NCBI RefSeq assembly: GCF_013409625.1 | Contig: NZ_JACCBF010000001.1 | Location: forward strand, 1,987,001-2,051,000 | DNA from: Nocardioides kongjuensis | Lineage (GTDB): Bacteria > Actinomycetota > Actinomycetes > Propionibacteriales > Nocardioidaceae | DNA length: 64,000 nt | Reading direction: 5' to 3' | Shown here: positions 9,848 through 19,267 of the stretch, piece after piece | How the letters are laid out: each line of letters starts with the position of its first letter | Position numbering within the stretch: the first letter of the stretch is position 1 | The notes under the pieces: generated by a model | Told to the model about the DNA's origin: nothing | Databases searched by the model: none | Seen by the model: only the letters and a program-made list of their open reading frames with translations | Made by a program: the position numbers and the translations under genes

Positions 9848-9882
9848 GGACGGGCCGGTGCCAGCTGCGCACCGGCCCGTCC
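9848..9882 (+). terminator. Hairpin terminator after ccrA
   Basis: A perfect 14-bp inverted repeat (GGACGGGCCGGTGC and its complement, loop CAGCTGC) lies 16 bases after the ccrA stop. It is GC-rich and followed only by a short CATTTC, so it is an L-shaped or weak-U terminator of the kind common in actinobacteria. Confidence 0.7.
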
Positions 9883-10022
9883 GGCATTTCCGGGGCGGTG
9901 CAGGCCGTCCGCTCCCGCGTGCCGGGGTGGGAAACGCTTCGGCGATCAGGGATCATGGGCGGGTTCGTGCACGCGCACATCCCCCCCATGACCGCAGCGA
10001 GAGCCAGGGAGGCTCCATTCCC

Positions 10023-11264
10023 ATGAGCGACGAGGGTCTGTCCATCTTCGACGACGAGCCCACCCCGACCGAGGAGTCCAAGACCGTGACGACCAAGGCC
10101 ACCGACGACCAGGCGACCCAGGTGATCCCGGCGGTGAAGACGGCCGAGACCCCGGCTGCCCGCCCGGCGGCGCCCGCGCCGTCCCACCCCGCGCCGACCG
10201 CCCGGCCCGCGGCACCGCAGACTTCGAGCGGTGCGGCGCCCCGTCCGGTCGGCTTCAACGCCCCGGGTGCGACCGGCGGCCTGCCGATCGTCCGCAAGGG
10301 CGGCTACGACCGTGACGCCGTCGACGCCCAGATCCGCCAGCTCTCCAGCGAGAAGGCCACGCTCGGCGCCAGCCTGAACGAGTCCGAGCAGCGCGTCATC
10401 GATCTGGAGCAGGAGCTCGCGAAGGCACGTGCGGAGCTGGCCGAGACCGACAACCCGTCGTACGCCGGCCTCGGTGGCCGCGCCAGCGCGATGCTGCGCC
10501 TCGCCGAGGAGGAAGCCGCGGAGATCCGCGCGACGGCCGAGACCGACGCCGCCGAGATCCGCGACCAGGCGACGCGCGACGCCAAGGCGATCCGCGCCGA
10601 GGCCGCGCGCGAGGCCGACGACATGCGTGCCGTCCAGCTGCGCGAGCTCGAGGAGAACCGCACCCGCCTGCTGGCCGACGCCGAGCAGGAGCGCGCGCTG
10701 GCCCAGAGCGAGGCCGCCGACACCCTGGCCGCCGCCCGCCGCGAGTCCGACCAGCTCCGGCTCGCGACCCAGCAGGAGACCACCGAGCAGCGCGCCCAGG
10801 CGCAGCGCGAGGTCGAGCAGGCCCGCGCCGCGGTCGACCGCGAGGTCCAGGAGGCCCGGCGCGCGCTGGCGATGGAGAAGGAGCGGCTGGCCCGCGAGGC
10901 CACCGACCACCACAACGCCGCCGTCGCCGAGACCCGCCGCCTGGTGCAGGAGGCCGAGGAGCGCGCCAACGCTGCCGAGGCCCGTGCGGCCGAGGCGAGC
11001 AAGCAGGCGACCGCCAACCGGGCCGCCGCGCAGACCGAGGCCGAGGGCGTGCTCACCCGCGCCCGTCGTGAGGCCGAGCAGGTCATCGCGTCGGCGCGCG
11101 CCCAGGCCGAGGCGATCACCGCCAGCGGCGACGCCGAGCTGCAGCGCGAGATCGCGGCCAAGCGCGCCGAGCTCGACCGCCTCACCAAGCGCCGCGCGGC
11201 GATCACCGCCCAGCTGTCCTCGCTCGCCGACCTCGTCGCCGGCTTCGGCGAGGACGAGAGTTGA
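10023..11264 (+). CDS. DivIVA-like coiled-coil protein
   Basis: A 413-aa cytoskeletal-type protein. Residues 1-85 are acidic then Pro/Ala-rich and probably disordered. GGYDRDAVDAQIRQL at about residue 95 resembles the N-terminal DivIVA/Wag31 motif, and from there to the end the sequence is almost pure Ala/Glu/Arg coiled coil with heptad regularity and no Pro. This is the composition of polar-growth scaffolds such as DivIVA, Scy and FilP in actinobacteria. ATG 10023 follows GGGAGG (10008-10013) at a usable distance. The stop overlaps the TTG start of the following membrane protein (TTGA), so the pair is coupled. Exact partner and role are not known; a scaffold for cell-envelope growth is an inference. 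Confidence 0.75.
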   Translation: MSDEGLSIFDDEPTPTEESKTVTTKATDDQATQVIPAVKTAETPAARPAAPAPSHPAPTARPAAPQTSSGAAPRPVGFNAPGATGGLPIVRKGGYDRDAVDAQIRQLSSEKATLGASLNESEQRVIDLEQELAKARAELAETDNPSYAGLGGRASAMLRLAEEEAAEIRATAETDAAEIRDQATRDAKAIRAEAAREADDMRAVQLRELEENRTRLLADAEQERALAQSEAADTLAAARRESDQLRLATQQETTEQRAQAQREVEQARAAVDREVQEARRALAMEKERLAREATDHHNAAVAETRRLVQEAEERANAAEARAAEASKQATANRAAAQTEAEGVLTRARREAEQVIASARAQAEAITASGDAELQREIAAKRAELDRLTKRRAAITAQLSSLADLVAGFGEDES

Positions 11265-12403
11265 GCAGCACCGCCGACGCAGCCGCCGCGGACGGCGTCA
11301 CGGAGCACGCCGGGGTCGACCCGGCGGCTCCGGTCGACGCCGAGGCGATGCCGTACGGCGAGCTCGGCAAGCCGTTCGACCGGCGTTCGCCGTTCTACTA
11401 CGGCTTCATCGGCGCCCTGGGCGCGCTGACCGCCTTCTGGCTGTTCCAGGCGGTCCTCGGCATCGGCTCGGTGCTGATGCTCGTGGTGGTGTCCTTCTTC
11501 CTCGCCGCCGGGCTCAACCCGGCGGTGAGCTTCCTGGAGCGCCACGGCCTGCGCCGCTCGTGGGCGGTCACGGTCGTCATCGTGCTCGCCCTCGGCACCG
11601 TCGCGCTCTTCCTCGTGGCGATCGTCCCGGTCATCACCGACCAGATCACCGCGATCACGAAGAACGCCCCCGGCTGGCTCGACGAGCTGCAGAAGAACAA
11701 GCGGATCCAGCAGCTCAACGACGAGTACGACATCATCGACAAGCTGCAGGCGACGATCACCGACAAGAAGTTCCTCTCGGCGCTGTTCGGTGGCGCGCTC
11801 GGCTTCGGCCTCAAGGTCGTCTCGGCGCTGTTCAACCTGTTCGTCATCGTCGTGCTGACGCTCTACTTCCTGGCGTCGCTCAAGACCACCACCGGCGCGC
11901 TCTACAAGCTGGCCCCGGCCTCGCGCCGCGAGCGGGTCGCCAAGCTCGGCGACAAGGTGATCGCCAACATCGGCGGGTACGTCTCGGGCGCTTTCCTGGT
12001 CGCCCTGTGCGCCGGCCTGAGCTCGCTGGTGTTCCTCTCGCTGACCGACGTGCGCGAGTACGCCGTCGCACTGGCCTTCGTCGTCGCCGTGCTCGACGTC
12101 ATCCCGATGATCGGCGCCACCCTCGGCGCGGTGATCGTCTCGGCCATCGCGTTCGCGACCGACGTCAAGACCGGCATCGCCTGCGTGGTGTTCTACGTGA
12201 TCTACCAGCAGTTCGAGAACTACGTCGTCTACCCGCGGGTGATGAGCAAGTCCGTCGACCTGCCCGGCGCCGTCATCGTGATCGCCGCGCTGGTCGGCAC
12301 CGCCCTGCTCGGCGTGGTCGGTGCCCTGCTCGCCATCCCGGTGGCCGCCGCGATCCTGCTGGTCGTGCGCGAGGTCGTCGTCAAGCAGCAGGACCTGCGC
12401 TGA
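11261..12403 (+). CDS. AI-2E family transporter (PerM/YdiK-like membrane protein)
   Basis: Polytopic membrane protein of 380 aa in the AI-2E transporter family, whose members are proposed exporters of autoinducer or act as Na+/H+ antiporters; substrate here unknown. About eight hydrophobic segments are visible, with two near the N-terminus (residues 45-80), a soluble 120-residue loop rich in charged residues, then the family block around PMIGATLGAVIVS and LPGAVIVIAALVGTALLG near the C-terminus. TTG at 11261 is used because it overlaps the preceding stop and the first membrane segment follows after a normal acidic N-terminus. Confidence 0.82.
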   Translation: MSSTADAAAADGVTEHAGVDPAAPVDAEAMPYGELGKPFDRRSPFYYGFIGALGALTAFWLFQAVLGIGSVLMLVVVSFFLAAGLNPAVSFLERHGLRRSWAVTVVIVLALGTVALFLVAIVPVITDQITAITKNAPGWLDELQKNKRIQQLNDEYDIIDKLQATITDKKFLSALFGGALGFGLKVVSALFNLFVIVVLTLYFLASLKTTTGALYKLAPASRRERVAKLGDKVIANIGGYVSGAFLVALCAGLSSLVFLSLTDVREYAVALAFVVAVLDVIPMIGATLGAVIVSAIAFATDVKTGIACVVFYVIYQQFENYVVYPRVMSKSVDLPGAVIVIAALVGTALLGVVGALLAIPVAAAILLVVREVVVKQQDLR

Positions 12404-12419
12404 CCGACGGCTCGACGTC

Positions 12420-13226
12420 TCAGCCCTGCTGACCGATGAGGCGGGTCAGGCTCGCGCGGGCCATCGGGCTCGCCCACGGCTCGACCGCCTCGTCGGTCAG
12501 CAGGTGCCGCGTGCCGTCGCCCGGGTCGACGGTCCCGCACCCCAGGTCCAGCACGATCGTGCGCCCCGACTCCCTCAGCTCGACGACCTCTCCGGTACGT
12601 GGACCGCAGCCGGGATCGCCCGTCGCAGCGGGGGCGCGCCGCGCGGCCGCCACCACCGCCTCCGGCACGTCGGCCGCCACCTGCTCCGCGAACCCGAGCA
12701 CCCGCCCCCCTGCCACCGCCCGGTAGCCGCACACCTCGACCTCGCCCGGCGCGGGCGTCGCGTCCCGGCAGAGCGTTGCCGGCCGCGCCGAGCCCAGGAT
12801 CCGGGCACGCAGGCCGGCGTCGGTGCTCGCGACCGTCAGCGTCGTGCCCTCGACAGCGATCGTCTCCTGGACCACGGCGCCGTCGTACCTGACGGCTCCG
12901 GGCTCGAGGTCGGCCCCCAGCCACACGTACGGCTCGGCCGAGGCCGGCATCCCTCGGAGCCACGGGTACGCGGCGCAGACGTCCGAGCGCAGCACCGGCC
13001 GCCCGACGCCGGCGACCGGGCCGCAGACGGAGACCGACCCGCCGACGCGCACCGGCGCCGCGCCGTACCCCCACGAGGCGGGGACGTCGACGCTCAGGCC
13101 GGCCCAGGTCTCGGTGCGCCACTCGCCGTCGGTGACGTCCGGGGGATCAGCTCGCGGTGGCCGCTCCGGGCTGGTGCACGACGTCGTCAGCAACGCGAGC
13201 ACCAGCGTCGTCAGCCACCACCTCAT
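12420..13226 (-). CDS. Predicted lipoprotein of unknown function
   Basis: Not recognised as a known family. The 268-aa product begins with a lipoprotein-type signal: basic MRWW, a hydrophobic stretch and LLTTSC with the lipid-accepting Cys at 17. The mature part is Pro-rich at first and then a mixed beta/alpha domain with repeated paired cysteines (VSVCGP, DVCAAYP, TLCRDAT, EVCGYR, GCGP, LGCGTV), suggesting disulfides outside the membrane. Its start overlaps the end of the EamA transporter gene by 80 bases on the same strand, so they are probably one transcript. It converges with the permease gene, with 16 bases between. Confidence 0.7.
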   Translation of the reverse strand: MRWWLTTLVLALLTTSCTSPERPPRADPPDVTDGEWRTETWAGLSVDVPASWGYGAAPVRVGGSVSVCGPVAGVGRPVLRSDVCAAYPWLRGMPASAEPYVWLGADLEPGAVRYDGAVVQETIAVEGTTLTVASTDAGLRARILGSARPATLCRDATPAPGEVEVCGYRAVAGGRVLGFAEQVAADVPEAVVAAARRAPAATGDPGCGPRTGEVVELRESGRTIVLDLGCGTVDPGDGTRHLLTDEAVEPWASPMARASLTRLIGQQG

Positions 13227-14196
13227 GCTCGGCAGGCGTGAGCGGCAGCGGATCGGTTCCGACCACGACGCTGCGCTCCCCCAGCTTGACCCCGATCACG
13301 CCGGCGAGGATCAGACCGCCACCGAGGAACTGCACCGGCGCGGGCAGCTGGTCGAGCAGCAGCCAGGCCCACACGACCGCGGCGACGACCTCGCTGAGCG
13401 CGACGAACGAGGCCAGCCGGGACCCGAGACGGCGGCTGGCCGCGATGCCGGTCGTGTAGGCGAGGGCGGCGGTGACCAGCCCGAGGGCGAGCAGCACCGT
13501 CCAGGGCGCGACGTCGACGCCGGCGTAGGCGACCGTGCTCGACGAGGACGCCATCGGCATCAGGCCGGTCACTGCGAGCACGCCGAGCAGCACGCCGCCG
13601 ACGACCAGACCGCCGGCGGCCAGCGTGATCGGGGGGATCCCACTGCGCTCGTCGGCGGAGATGACGAAGTACGCCGCCGCGCCGACCATCGCGGCCAGCG
13701 CCCAGGCGGTGCCGCGGACGTCGACGTCGGCACCGGCGAACAGGTCGAGCACCAGGACCAGGCCGAGGGCGGCGACCACCGCGCCCGCGACGGTGAGCCG
13801 GCCCGGGCGCTGGCCGTGGGCCAGCCACATCCACACGACCACCGCAGCGGGGGCGGTGTACTCGATCAGCAGGGCCGGGCCGACCTCCATGGTCCGCACG
13901 GCCGAGAAGTAGCAGTACTGCGCGCCGGCGACCGCCAGGCCGCCGTACAGCACGACGGTCGGGGCCGCGCGCCGCAGCAGCTCCCAACGCCCGCGCAGCG
14001 CGACCACGCCGAAGGGGAGGACGACGAGCGCGCCGATCGCGATGCGCAGCAGCACGATGCTGCCGGCGGTCCAGCCGCTGTCGAGCATCGGCCGCGCGAG
14101 GGCGCCGGAGAGCGCGAACGTGATCGCAGAGGTGAGCGCGAGGAGCACGCCGGTCCGGGCGGTCTCCCGGGATGCGTCACGAGTCAACGTCGTCAT
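13147..14196 (-). CDS. EamA/DMT-family transporter
   Basis: Drug/metabolite-transporter superfamily exporter, 349 aa, with the typical duplicated EamA domain: about ten hydrophobic helices, first repeat residues 15-140 and second 155-295. The C-terminal 40 residues are polar. Such proteins export amino acids, bases or drugs; the substrate here cannot be read from sequence. Start ATG 14196. Only 39 bases separate it from the divergent CGNR-type gene at 14236, whose product is a good candidate regulator. Confidence 0.85.
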   Translation of the reverse strand: MTTLTRDASRETARTGVLLALTSAITFALSGALARPMLDSGWTAGSIVLLRIAIGALVVLPFGVVALRGRWELLRRAAPTVVLYGGLAVAGAQYCYFSAVRTMEVGPALLIEYTAPAAVVVWMWLAHGQRPGRLTVAGAVVAALGLVLVLDLFAGADVDVRGTAWALAAMVGAAAYFVISADERSGIPPITLAAGGLVVGGVLLGVLAVTGLMPMASSSSTVAYAGVDVAPWTVLLALGLVTAALAYTTGIAASRRLGSRLASFVALSEVVAAVVWAWLLLDQLPAPVQFLGGGLILAGVIGVKLGERSVVVGTDPLPLTPAEHEVVADDAGARVADDVVHQPGAATAS

Positions 14197-14201
14197 GACT
14201 C

Positions 14202-14229
14202 ATGACACTAGAGGCCGGTACGGTAACCT
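14202..14229 (+). promoter_or_regulatory. Promoter of CGNR gene, leaderless
   Basis: ATGACA (14202-14207) and TAACCT (14224-14229) are separated by 16 bases and resemble -35 and -10 boxes. The -10 ends 7 bases before GTG 14236, so the mRNA should start on the start codon. CATGAC recurs at 14194 and 14201 and may be part of a control site for the divergent EamA gene. Confidence 0.5.
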
Positions 14230-14235
14230 GTCAAA

Positions 14236-14772
14236 GTGGTTTTCGCCCATGACACGTCCTTGTCGCTCCAAGCGGCCGTGGCTCTCGTCAACGGCAGCCT
14301 GGAGCCGGTGACGATCAGCACGCCCGACGACCTCGACGCCTTCTTCGCCGACTTCGCCTACACCGGGCGCCACGACGGCGACCAGGCCGAGGTCGACGCC
14401 GTGCTGGCGATCGCGCCCCGGCTCCGCGCCCTGCTGACCGCCGACCGCGACGACGCCGCCGACATCGTCAACGCCATGCTCCGCGACGCGTCCGCCCTCC
14501 CCCAGCTGCGGCGCCACGACGGCCACGACTGGCACCTGCACGCCGTCGGCAACGACGCTCCCTTCGCCGAGCGGATCGTGGTCGAGACCGCCATGGCGAT
14601 GATCGACGTGATCCGCGCCGACGAGATGTCGCGACTCTCGGTGTGCGCCGACGACACCTGCGAGGGCATCGTCCTGGACCTCTCCCGCAACCGCTCCAAG
14701 CGGTTCTGCTCGGTGACCTGCGGCAACCGCAACGCCGTCGCGGCGTACCGCGCCCGCCAGGCCGACGGCTGA
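14236..14772 (+). CDS. CGNR zinc-finger protein (ABATE domain), putative regulator
   Basis: A 178-aa protein with the N-terminal ABATE-type helical domain and a C-terminal CGNR zinc finger: cysteines in SVCADDTCEG and the signature RFCSVTCGNRNAVAAYRAR at residues 156-174. This family is abundant in actinobacteria and is thought to contain DNA-binding stress regulators. GTG 14236 is used because it is directly preceded by a -10 box 7 bases away and by no ribosome site, as expected for a leaderless gene. Divergent from the EamA exporter and therefore likely to control it (inference). Its stop lies two bases from the convergent hydrolase gene. Confidence 0.85.
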   Translation: MVFAHDTSLSLQAAVALVNGSLEPVTISTPDDLDAFFADFAYTGRHDGDQAEVDAVLAIAPRLRALLTADRDDAADIVNAMLRDASALPQLRRHDGHDWHLHAVGNDAPFAERIVVETAMAMIDVIRADEMSRLSVCADDTCEGIVLDLSRNRSKRFCSVTCGNRNAVAAYRARQADG

Positions 14773-14774
14773 GG

Positions 14775-15560
14775 TCAGTCCCCCAGGAAGCGCTGGAGGA
14801 TCTGGAGGAAGAGCTCCGGGCGCTCCGAGTGCAGCCAGTGCCCGGTGTCCTTCATGGTCACCTTGCGGTTGCGCGGGAACCAGCGGTCCATCGCGGCGTC
14901 GTACTCGGGCAGGACGTAGCCCGACCGGGCACCGGCGAGCCACAGCACCGGTCCGTCGTACGGCGCCACGTCGGCCAGCTCCGCCTCGGGCCAGCCGCTG
15001 ATGGCGCCGAGGTCACGGCCGAGCACGTCGAGGTTGGCCTGCCAGCTCCACCCGCTCGGCGCGGTTGGGTCGCGACGCAGGTTCTGCAGCAGGAAGGAGC
15101 GGACCGTCGGGTCGGGGACGGCGGGCTCCAGCAGCCGCTCGGCGTCCTCGCGACGCACGACCCGGGTCAGGTCCATCCCCTTCATCGCGGCGATGTAGCC
15201 GGGGAACTCGCGGCCCTCGGGATAGGCGACCGGCGAGATGTCGGCGACGCACAGCCGCTCGACCCGCTCCGGGTGGAGCAGCGCGAGGACCATCGCCACC
15301 TTGCCGCCGAGCGAGTGTCCGACCAGCGCGACCGGCTCGTCGTCCGGGAGCACGTCCGCCACCAGCCCCGCCGTCTCGGAGAGGTCGAAGCGCTCGGGCC
15401 ACCCGGACCGCCCGTGGTGGGGCAGGTCGACGAGCAGCACCCGGTGCTTCGTGGCCAGCTGCTTGGCGATCCCGGTCCAGTTCTTGCCCTGGCCGAAGAG
15501 TCCGTGCAGGAAGACCACACGGCTCCCGGTGGAACCGAGAGCCGTGTGGTGAAGCGTCAC
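14775..15560 (-). CDS. Alpha/beta-hydrolase fold esterase (YbfF/ABHD11-like)
   Basis: A 261-aa serine hydrolase. Visible features are the oxyanion HGLFGQGKNW, the DLPHHGRS turn, nucleophile elbow VGHSLGGK (Ser about 81), DISPVAYP after it, and the catalytic His in TGHWLHSERPE near the C-terminus. This pattern is closest to YbfF/ABHD11-type acyl esterases; the natural substrate is unknown. It begins 12 bases after the 3-hydroxyacyl-CoA dehydrogenase stop, so the two are probably co-transcribed. Codons 4-16 contain a very strong hairpin (15514-15550). Confidence 0.87.
   Translation of the reverse strand: MTLHHTALGSTGSRVVFLHGLFGQGKNWTGIAKQLATKHRVLLVDLPHHGRSGWPERFDLSETAGLVADVLPDDEPVALVGHSLGGKVAMVLALLHPERVERLCVADISPVAYPEGREFPGYIAAMKGMDLTRVVRREDAERLLEPAVPDPTVRSFLLQNLRRDPTAPSGWSWQANLDVLGRDLGAISGWPEAELADVAPYDGPVLWLAGARSGYVLPEYDAAMDRWFPRNRKVTMKDTGHWLHSERPELFLQILQRFLGD
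15514..15550 (-). repeat. Strong hairpin inside the first codons of the hydrolase gene
   Basis: Two perfect 12-base arms (ACCACACGGCTC and its complement) enclose 13 bases that themselves pair (CGGT...ACCG plus a U-G pair), giving a stem of about 17 bp with a three-base loop. It begins 10 bases after the ATG. It could limit translation of the hydrolase or act as a transcription attenuator in the operon. Confidence 0.6.
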
Positions 15561-15572
15561 GCCGACATTGTG

Positions 15573-16742
<1,170 letters not shown>

Positions 16743-16775
16743 GGCTGGCAGTGTGGCACCCGTCCGGCCGACTGA

Positions 16776-16789
16776 CTACCCGTCGGTAA
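16776..16789. promoter_or_regulatory. TACC-CGTC-GGTA palindrome before 3-hydroxyacyl-CoA dehydrogenase
   Basis: CTACC-CGTC-GGTAA, 34 bases upstream of the start at 16742. Its arms are identical to those before the mutase gene (21842-21855) and its core is the reverse complement of the element before ccrA. Position close to the expected promoter suggests a repressor operator. Confidence 0.5.
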
Positions 16790-16821
16790 CCATGTGGACA
16801 GAGACAGACGTCACACCCGCG

Positions 16822-17133
16822 TCACCCGCGGCGGGCGGACACGTCAACGCGGACCACCTTCGACCGCGAGGTCGCTCCGCGCACCAGCGACACGGCCGAC
16901 CGGGGCACGCCGAGCTCCTTGGCCAGCCAGCGCACGAGCTCGTCGTTGGCGCGGCCGTCCACGGGCGGCGACGCGAGCCGGATCTTGAGCTCGGCACCGT
17001 CCACGCCCGCCGCCCCGGCCACACCGGTGCGCGAGGCGCCCGGCTGGACGCGTACGGCGAGCAGCCAGGTCGTCGTACGGCCCTCGGCGTCCACCTGCTC
17101 GGGGCGCCACCACGGCTGGTCGTCGATCTCCAC
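16822..17133 (-). CDS. DUF167 (YggU-family) protein
   Basis: Small conserved protein of 103 aa, function not established. The family block is clear: [60 protein letters not shown]. Start ATG 17133. It lies divergent from nucS with 25 bases between, and upstream of the dehydrogenase on the same strand with an 79-base gap that carries the palindrome, so it is probably a separate transcript. Confidence 0.88.
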   Translation of the reverse strand: MEIDDQPWWRPEQVDAEGRTTTWLLAVRVQPGASRTGVAGAAGVDGAELKIRLASPPVDGRANDELVRWLAKELGVPRSAVSLVRGATSRSKVVRVDVSARRG

Positions 17134-17144
17134 GCAGCAGACTG

Positions 17145-17150
17145 TAGATT
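17145..17150 (+). promoter_or_regulatory. -10 box of nucS, nearly leaderless
   Basis: TAGATT ends 9 bases before GTG 17159, predicting a transcript that starts about two bases before the start codon. No ribosome site is visible before the gene, which agrees. Confidence 0.5.
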
Positions 17151-17158
17151 CGTCGCCC

Positions 17159-17857
17159 GTGAGACTCGTCGTTGCGCGTTGCCAGGTGGACTACGCAGGC
17201 CGATTGACCGCGCACCTCCCGATGGCGACCCGGGTGCTCATGCTCAAGGCCGACGGATCGGTGCTCGTGCACTCCGACGGCGGCTCCTACAAGCCGCTCA
17301 ACTGGATGTCGCCGCCGTGCACGGTGCGCGAGGGCGAGGACGAGGACGGCCGGGTCGAGTGGACCGTCACCGCGAAGGCGCCGAAGGGCCAGGCGCCCGA
17401 CACGCTGCGGATCCTGATCGAGGAGATGTTCCACGACTCGTCACACCACCTCGGCATCGACCCGGGCCTGCAGAAGGACGGCGTCGAGAAGCACCTCCAG
17501 GAGCTGCTCGCCGAGCACCCCGCCACCCTGTCCGCCGGCCTGACCCTGGTCCGCCGCGAGTTCCCGACCGCCATCGGCCCGGTCGACCTGATGTGCCGCG
17601 ACGGCGACGGCCTCTCGGTCGCGGTCGAGATCAAGAGGCGCGGCGAGATCGACGGCGTCGAGCAGCTCACCCGCTACCTCGAGCTCCTCAACCGCGACCC
17701 GCTGCTGACCGGCAAGGGCGCGGTGCGCGGCATCTTCGCCGCCCAGGAGATCAAGCCCCAGGCCCGGGTGCTCGCCGAGGACCGCGGCATCGCCTGCGCC
17801 GTCGTCGACTACGACGCGCTGCGCGGCCTGGACAACGCCGAGGACCGGCTCTTCTGA
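17159..17857 (+). CDS. nucS: Endonuclease NucS/EndoMS (mismatch-specific)
   Basis: RecB-like nuclease that cuts both strands at mispaired bases and replaces MutS/MutL mismatch repair in most actinobacteria. The 232-aa protein has an N-terminal beta domain ([20 protein letters not shown]) and the C-terminal nuclease with the D...ExK motif [36 protein letters not shown]. It ends in acidic NAEDRLF; mycobacterial NucS binds the sliding clamp through its C-terminus. Start GTG 17159, next to a -10 box. It corresponds to Rv1321 in the syntenic M. tuberculosis region. Confidence 0.94.
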   Translation: MRLVVARCQVDYAGRLTAHLPMATRVLMLKADGSVLVHSDGGSYKPLNWMSPPCTVREGEDEDGRVEWTVTAKAPKGQAPDTLRILIEEMFHDSSHHLGIDPGLQKDGVEKHLQELLAEHPATLSAGLTLVRREFPTAIGPVDLMCRDGDGLSVAVEIKRRGEIDGVEQLTRYLELLNRDPLLTGKGAVRGIFAAQEIKPQARVLAEDRGIACAVVDYDALRGLDNAEDRLF

Positions 17858-17868
17858 GCCGCCGCGCG

Positions 17869-18480
17869 ATGACGCCGATCTTCCACCTCGCCCTGCTCCA
17901 CGACTGGGAGGATGCGCAGCGCACCGGCGCCTACACGGTCTCGACGCGCGGGCGCACCCTCGCCGAGGAGGGCTTCATCCACGCCAGCCGGGCCGACCAG
18001 TGGACCGGCGTGCGCGACCGGTTCTACGCCGACGTCGCCGAGCCGATGGTGCTGCTGCAGATCGACCCGGCGCTGCTCGACGTCCCCGTGATCGACGAGG
18101 AACCGTTCCCCGGCGCCACCGAGACCTTCCCGCACATCTACGGACCGCTGCCCGTGACAGCCGTGGTCAAGACGATTCCGCTCGACCAGCGAGTCGCCGT
18201 GGAGGCTCCCGCGGGGCGTACGCCCAGCCCGGCTGCACCGGCCGCACCGGTCCGGCCGGACGTGCCGCAGGAGAGCTTCACCCGGGCCTACTTCCGCGAG
18301 GTGTTCTTCAACGTCGCGGTCGTCAGCATCGTCCTGCTCGTCGGTACGTCGGGCATGGCCCTGGGCGCCACGCTGCCCGGGGACGCCGGGCCCGCGGTCG
18401 GCGGCCTGCTGGGCCTCGTGCTGGGAATCCTGCTCGCCGTGCGCGTGTACCGCTACCGGCACCCGCGCCCCGAGCGCTGA
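17869..18480 (+). CDS. DUF952 protein with C-terminal membrane segments
   Basis: Residues 1-105 form a DUF952 domain (IFHLALLHDWEDAQRTGAYTVSTRG..., EEGFIHASRADQWTGVRDRFY, HIYGPLPVTAVV), usually a free-standing protein of about 110 aa of unknown function. Here it continues through a Pro/Ala linker into about 85 residues with two membrane helices (VAVVSIVLLVGTSGMALGA and AVGGLLGLVLGILLAVRV) and a basic tail, 203 aa in all. The fusion is unusual. It begins 11 bases after nucS and is probably translated from the same mRNA. No catalytic role can be assigned. Confidence 0.8.
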   Translation: MTPIFHLALLHDWEDAQRTGAYTVSTRGRTLAEEGFIHASRADQWTGVRDRFYADVAEPMVLLQIDPALLDVPVIDEEPFPGATETFPHIYGPLPVTAVVKTIPLDQRVAVEAPAGRTPSPAAPAAPVRPDVPQESFTRAYFREVFFNVAVVSIVLLVGTSGMALGATLPGDAGPAVGGLLGLVLGILLAVRVYRYRHPRPER

Positions 18481-18484
18481 GGCC

Positions 18485-19009
18485 TCAGGCTCCGGCGGCC
18501 GGCGGAGCGGTCGGGTCGGCGTCGCCGGCACCCTGCTCGCGCGCGACCCAGTCCTCGATCGCGTTGACGTCGTCCTTGCTGCGGGTGACCACGGTGAGCA
18601 GGTCGTTCATGGTCGCGACCTCCTCGACCTGCTCCTTGATGAACCACTGCATGAACTGCTCGGAGGCGAAGTCGTTCTCCTCGCGGGCGATCCGCAGCAG
18701 GCCGTTGATCTGCTCGGTGACCCGCTTCTCCTGCTCCAGCGCCAGCGCGATCGGCGCCACGACGTCCTCGAAGGTCGAGACCGGCGCCTCGACGCCCGGG
18801 ATCTCCACGGGAGCGTCGGTGTCGAGGAGGTACTGCACCATCATCATCGCGTGCAGCCGCTCCTCGAGCGCCTGGGCGTAGAAGAAGGCAGCCAGCTGCG
18901 GCATCGTCAGAGCGTCGTAGTGCACGGCGCACGCGAGGTACTGGTTGTGCGCGGCGAACTCGTTGCCGATCTGGACGTTGAGCTGGTCGGTGAAGCGTGG
19001 TGCGGCCAT
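18485..19009 (-). CDS. Ferritin (BfrB-type iron storage)
   Basis: Forms 24-mer shells that oxidise and store iron. The 174-aa product has the ferroxidase centre residues in NEFAAHNQYLA, ALEERLHAMMMV and EQFMQWFIKEQVEE, and aligns well with M. tuberculosis BfrB (similar LPQLA/FYxQAxEER and VEIPGV segments). ATG 19009 is preferred over ATG 19030, as homologues start with the short helix immediately before NEF. The C-terminal 15 residues are Ala/Pro rich. A small Cys-rich gene lies 33 bases upstream on the same strand, and a DtxR/IdeR-like box precedes that gene. Confidence 0.92.
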   Translation of the reverse strand: MAAPRFTDQLNVQIGNEFAAHNQYLACAVHYDALTMPQLAAFFYAQALEERLHAMMMVQYLLDTDAPVEIPGVEAPVSTFEDVVAPIALALEQEKRVTEQINGLLRIAREENDFASEQFMQWFIKEQVEEVATMNDLLTVVTRSKDDVNAIEDWVAREQGAGDADPTAPPAAGA

Positions 19010-19042
19010 GGGCGTCAGCCTAGTGGGCACGCGAGCGCGGGC

Positions 19043-19249
19043 TCAGGCGGCCTTCTGCAGGGCCTTCTTGGTGACCTTCTTGCCGTCGGCACGCACGAGC
19101 ACGCGCTTCTTGACGGTGTAGCCCTCGGGGAGGGTGCCCTCCTTGAGCATGCGCAGGGGGCAGCGACCGCAGCGCGACTTCGACACGCAGCACTTCGTCT
19201 TGGGGAGCTTGCGCACCTTCCCCTTCGACTTCTTCTTGTCCTTGCCCAC
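19043..19249 (-). CDS. Small basic Cys-rich protein (possible metal-binding)
   Basis: A 68-aa protein of unknown function, seen only as a conserved actinobacterial small protein. It is strongly basic at both ends (MGKDKKKSKGKVRK and KKVTKKALQKAA) with a compact cluster C20, C21, C27, C30 (CCVSKSRCGRC), which could bind Zn, Fe or a cluster. Start ATG 19249. It leads the ferritin gene by 33 bases and is itself 18 bases from an iron-box-like sequence, so a role in iron handling is suggested by context only. Confidence 0.75.
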   Translation of the reverse strand: MGKDKKKSKGKVRKLPKTKCCVSKSRCGRCPLRMLKEGTLPEGYTVKKRVLVRADGKKVTKKALQKAA

Positions 19250-19267
19250 GACACGAGGGTAAGCGAT

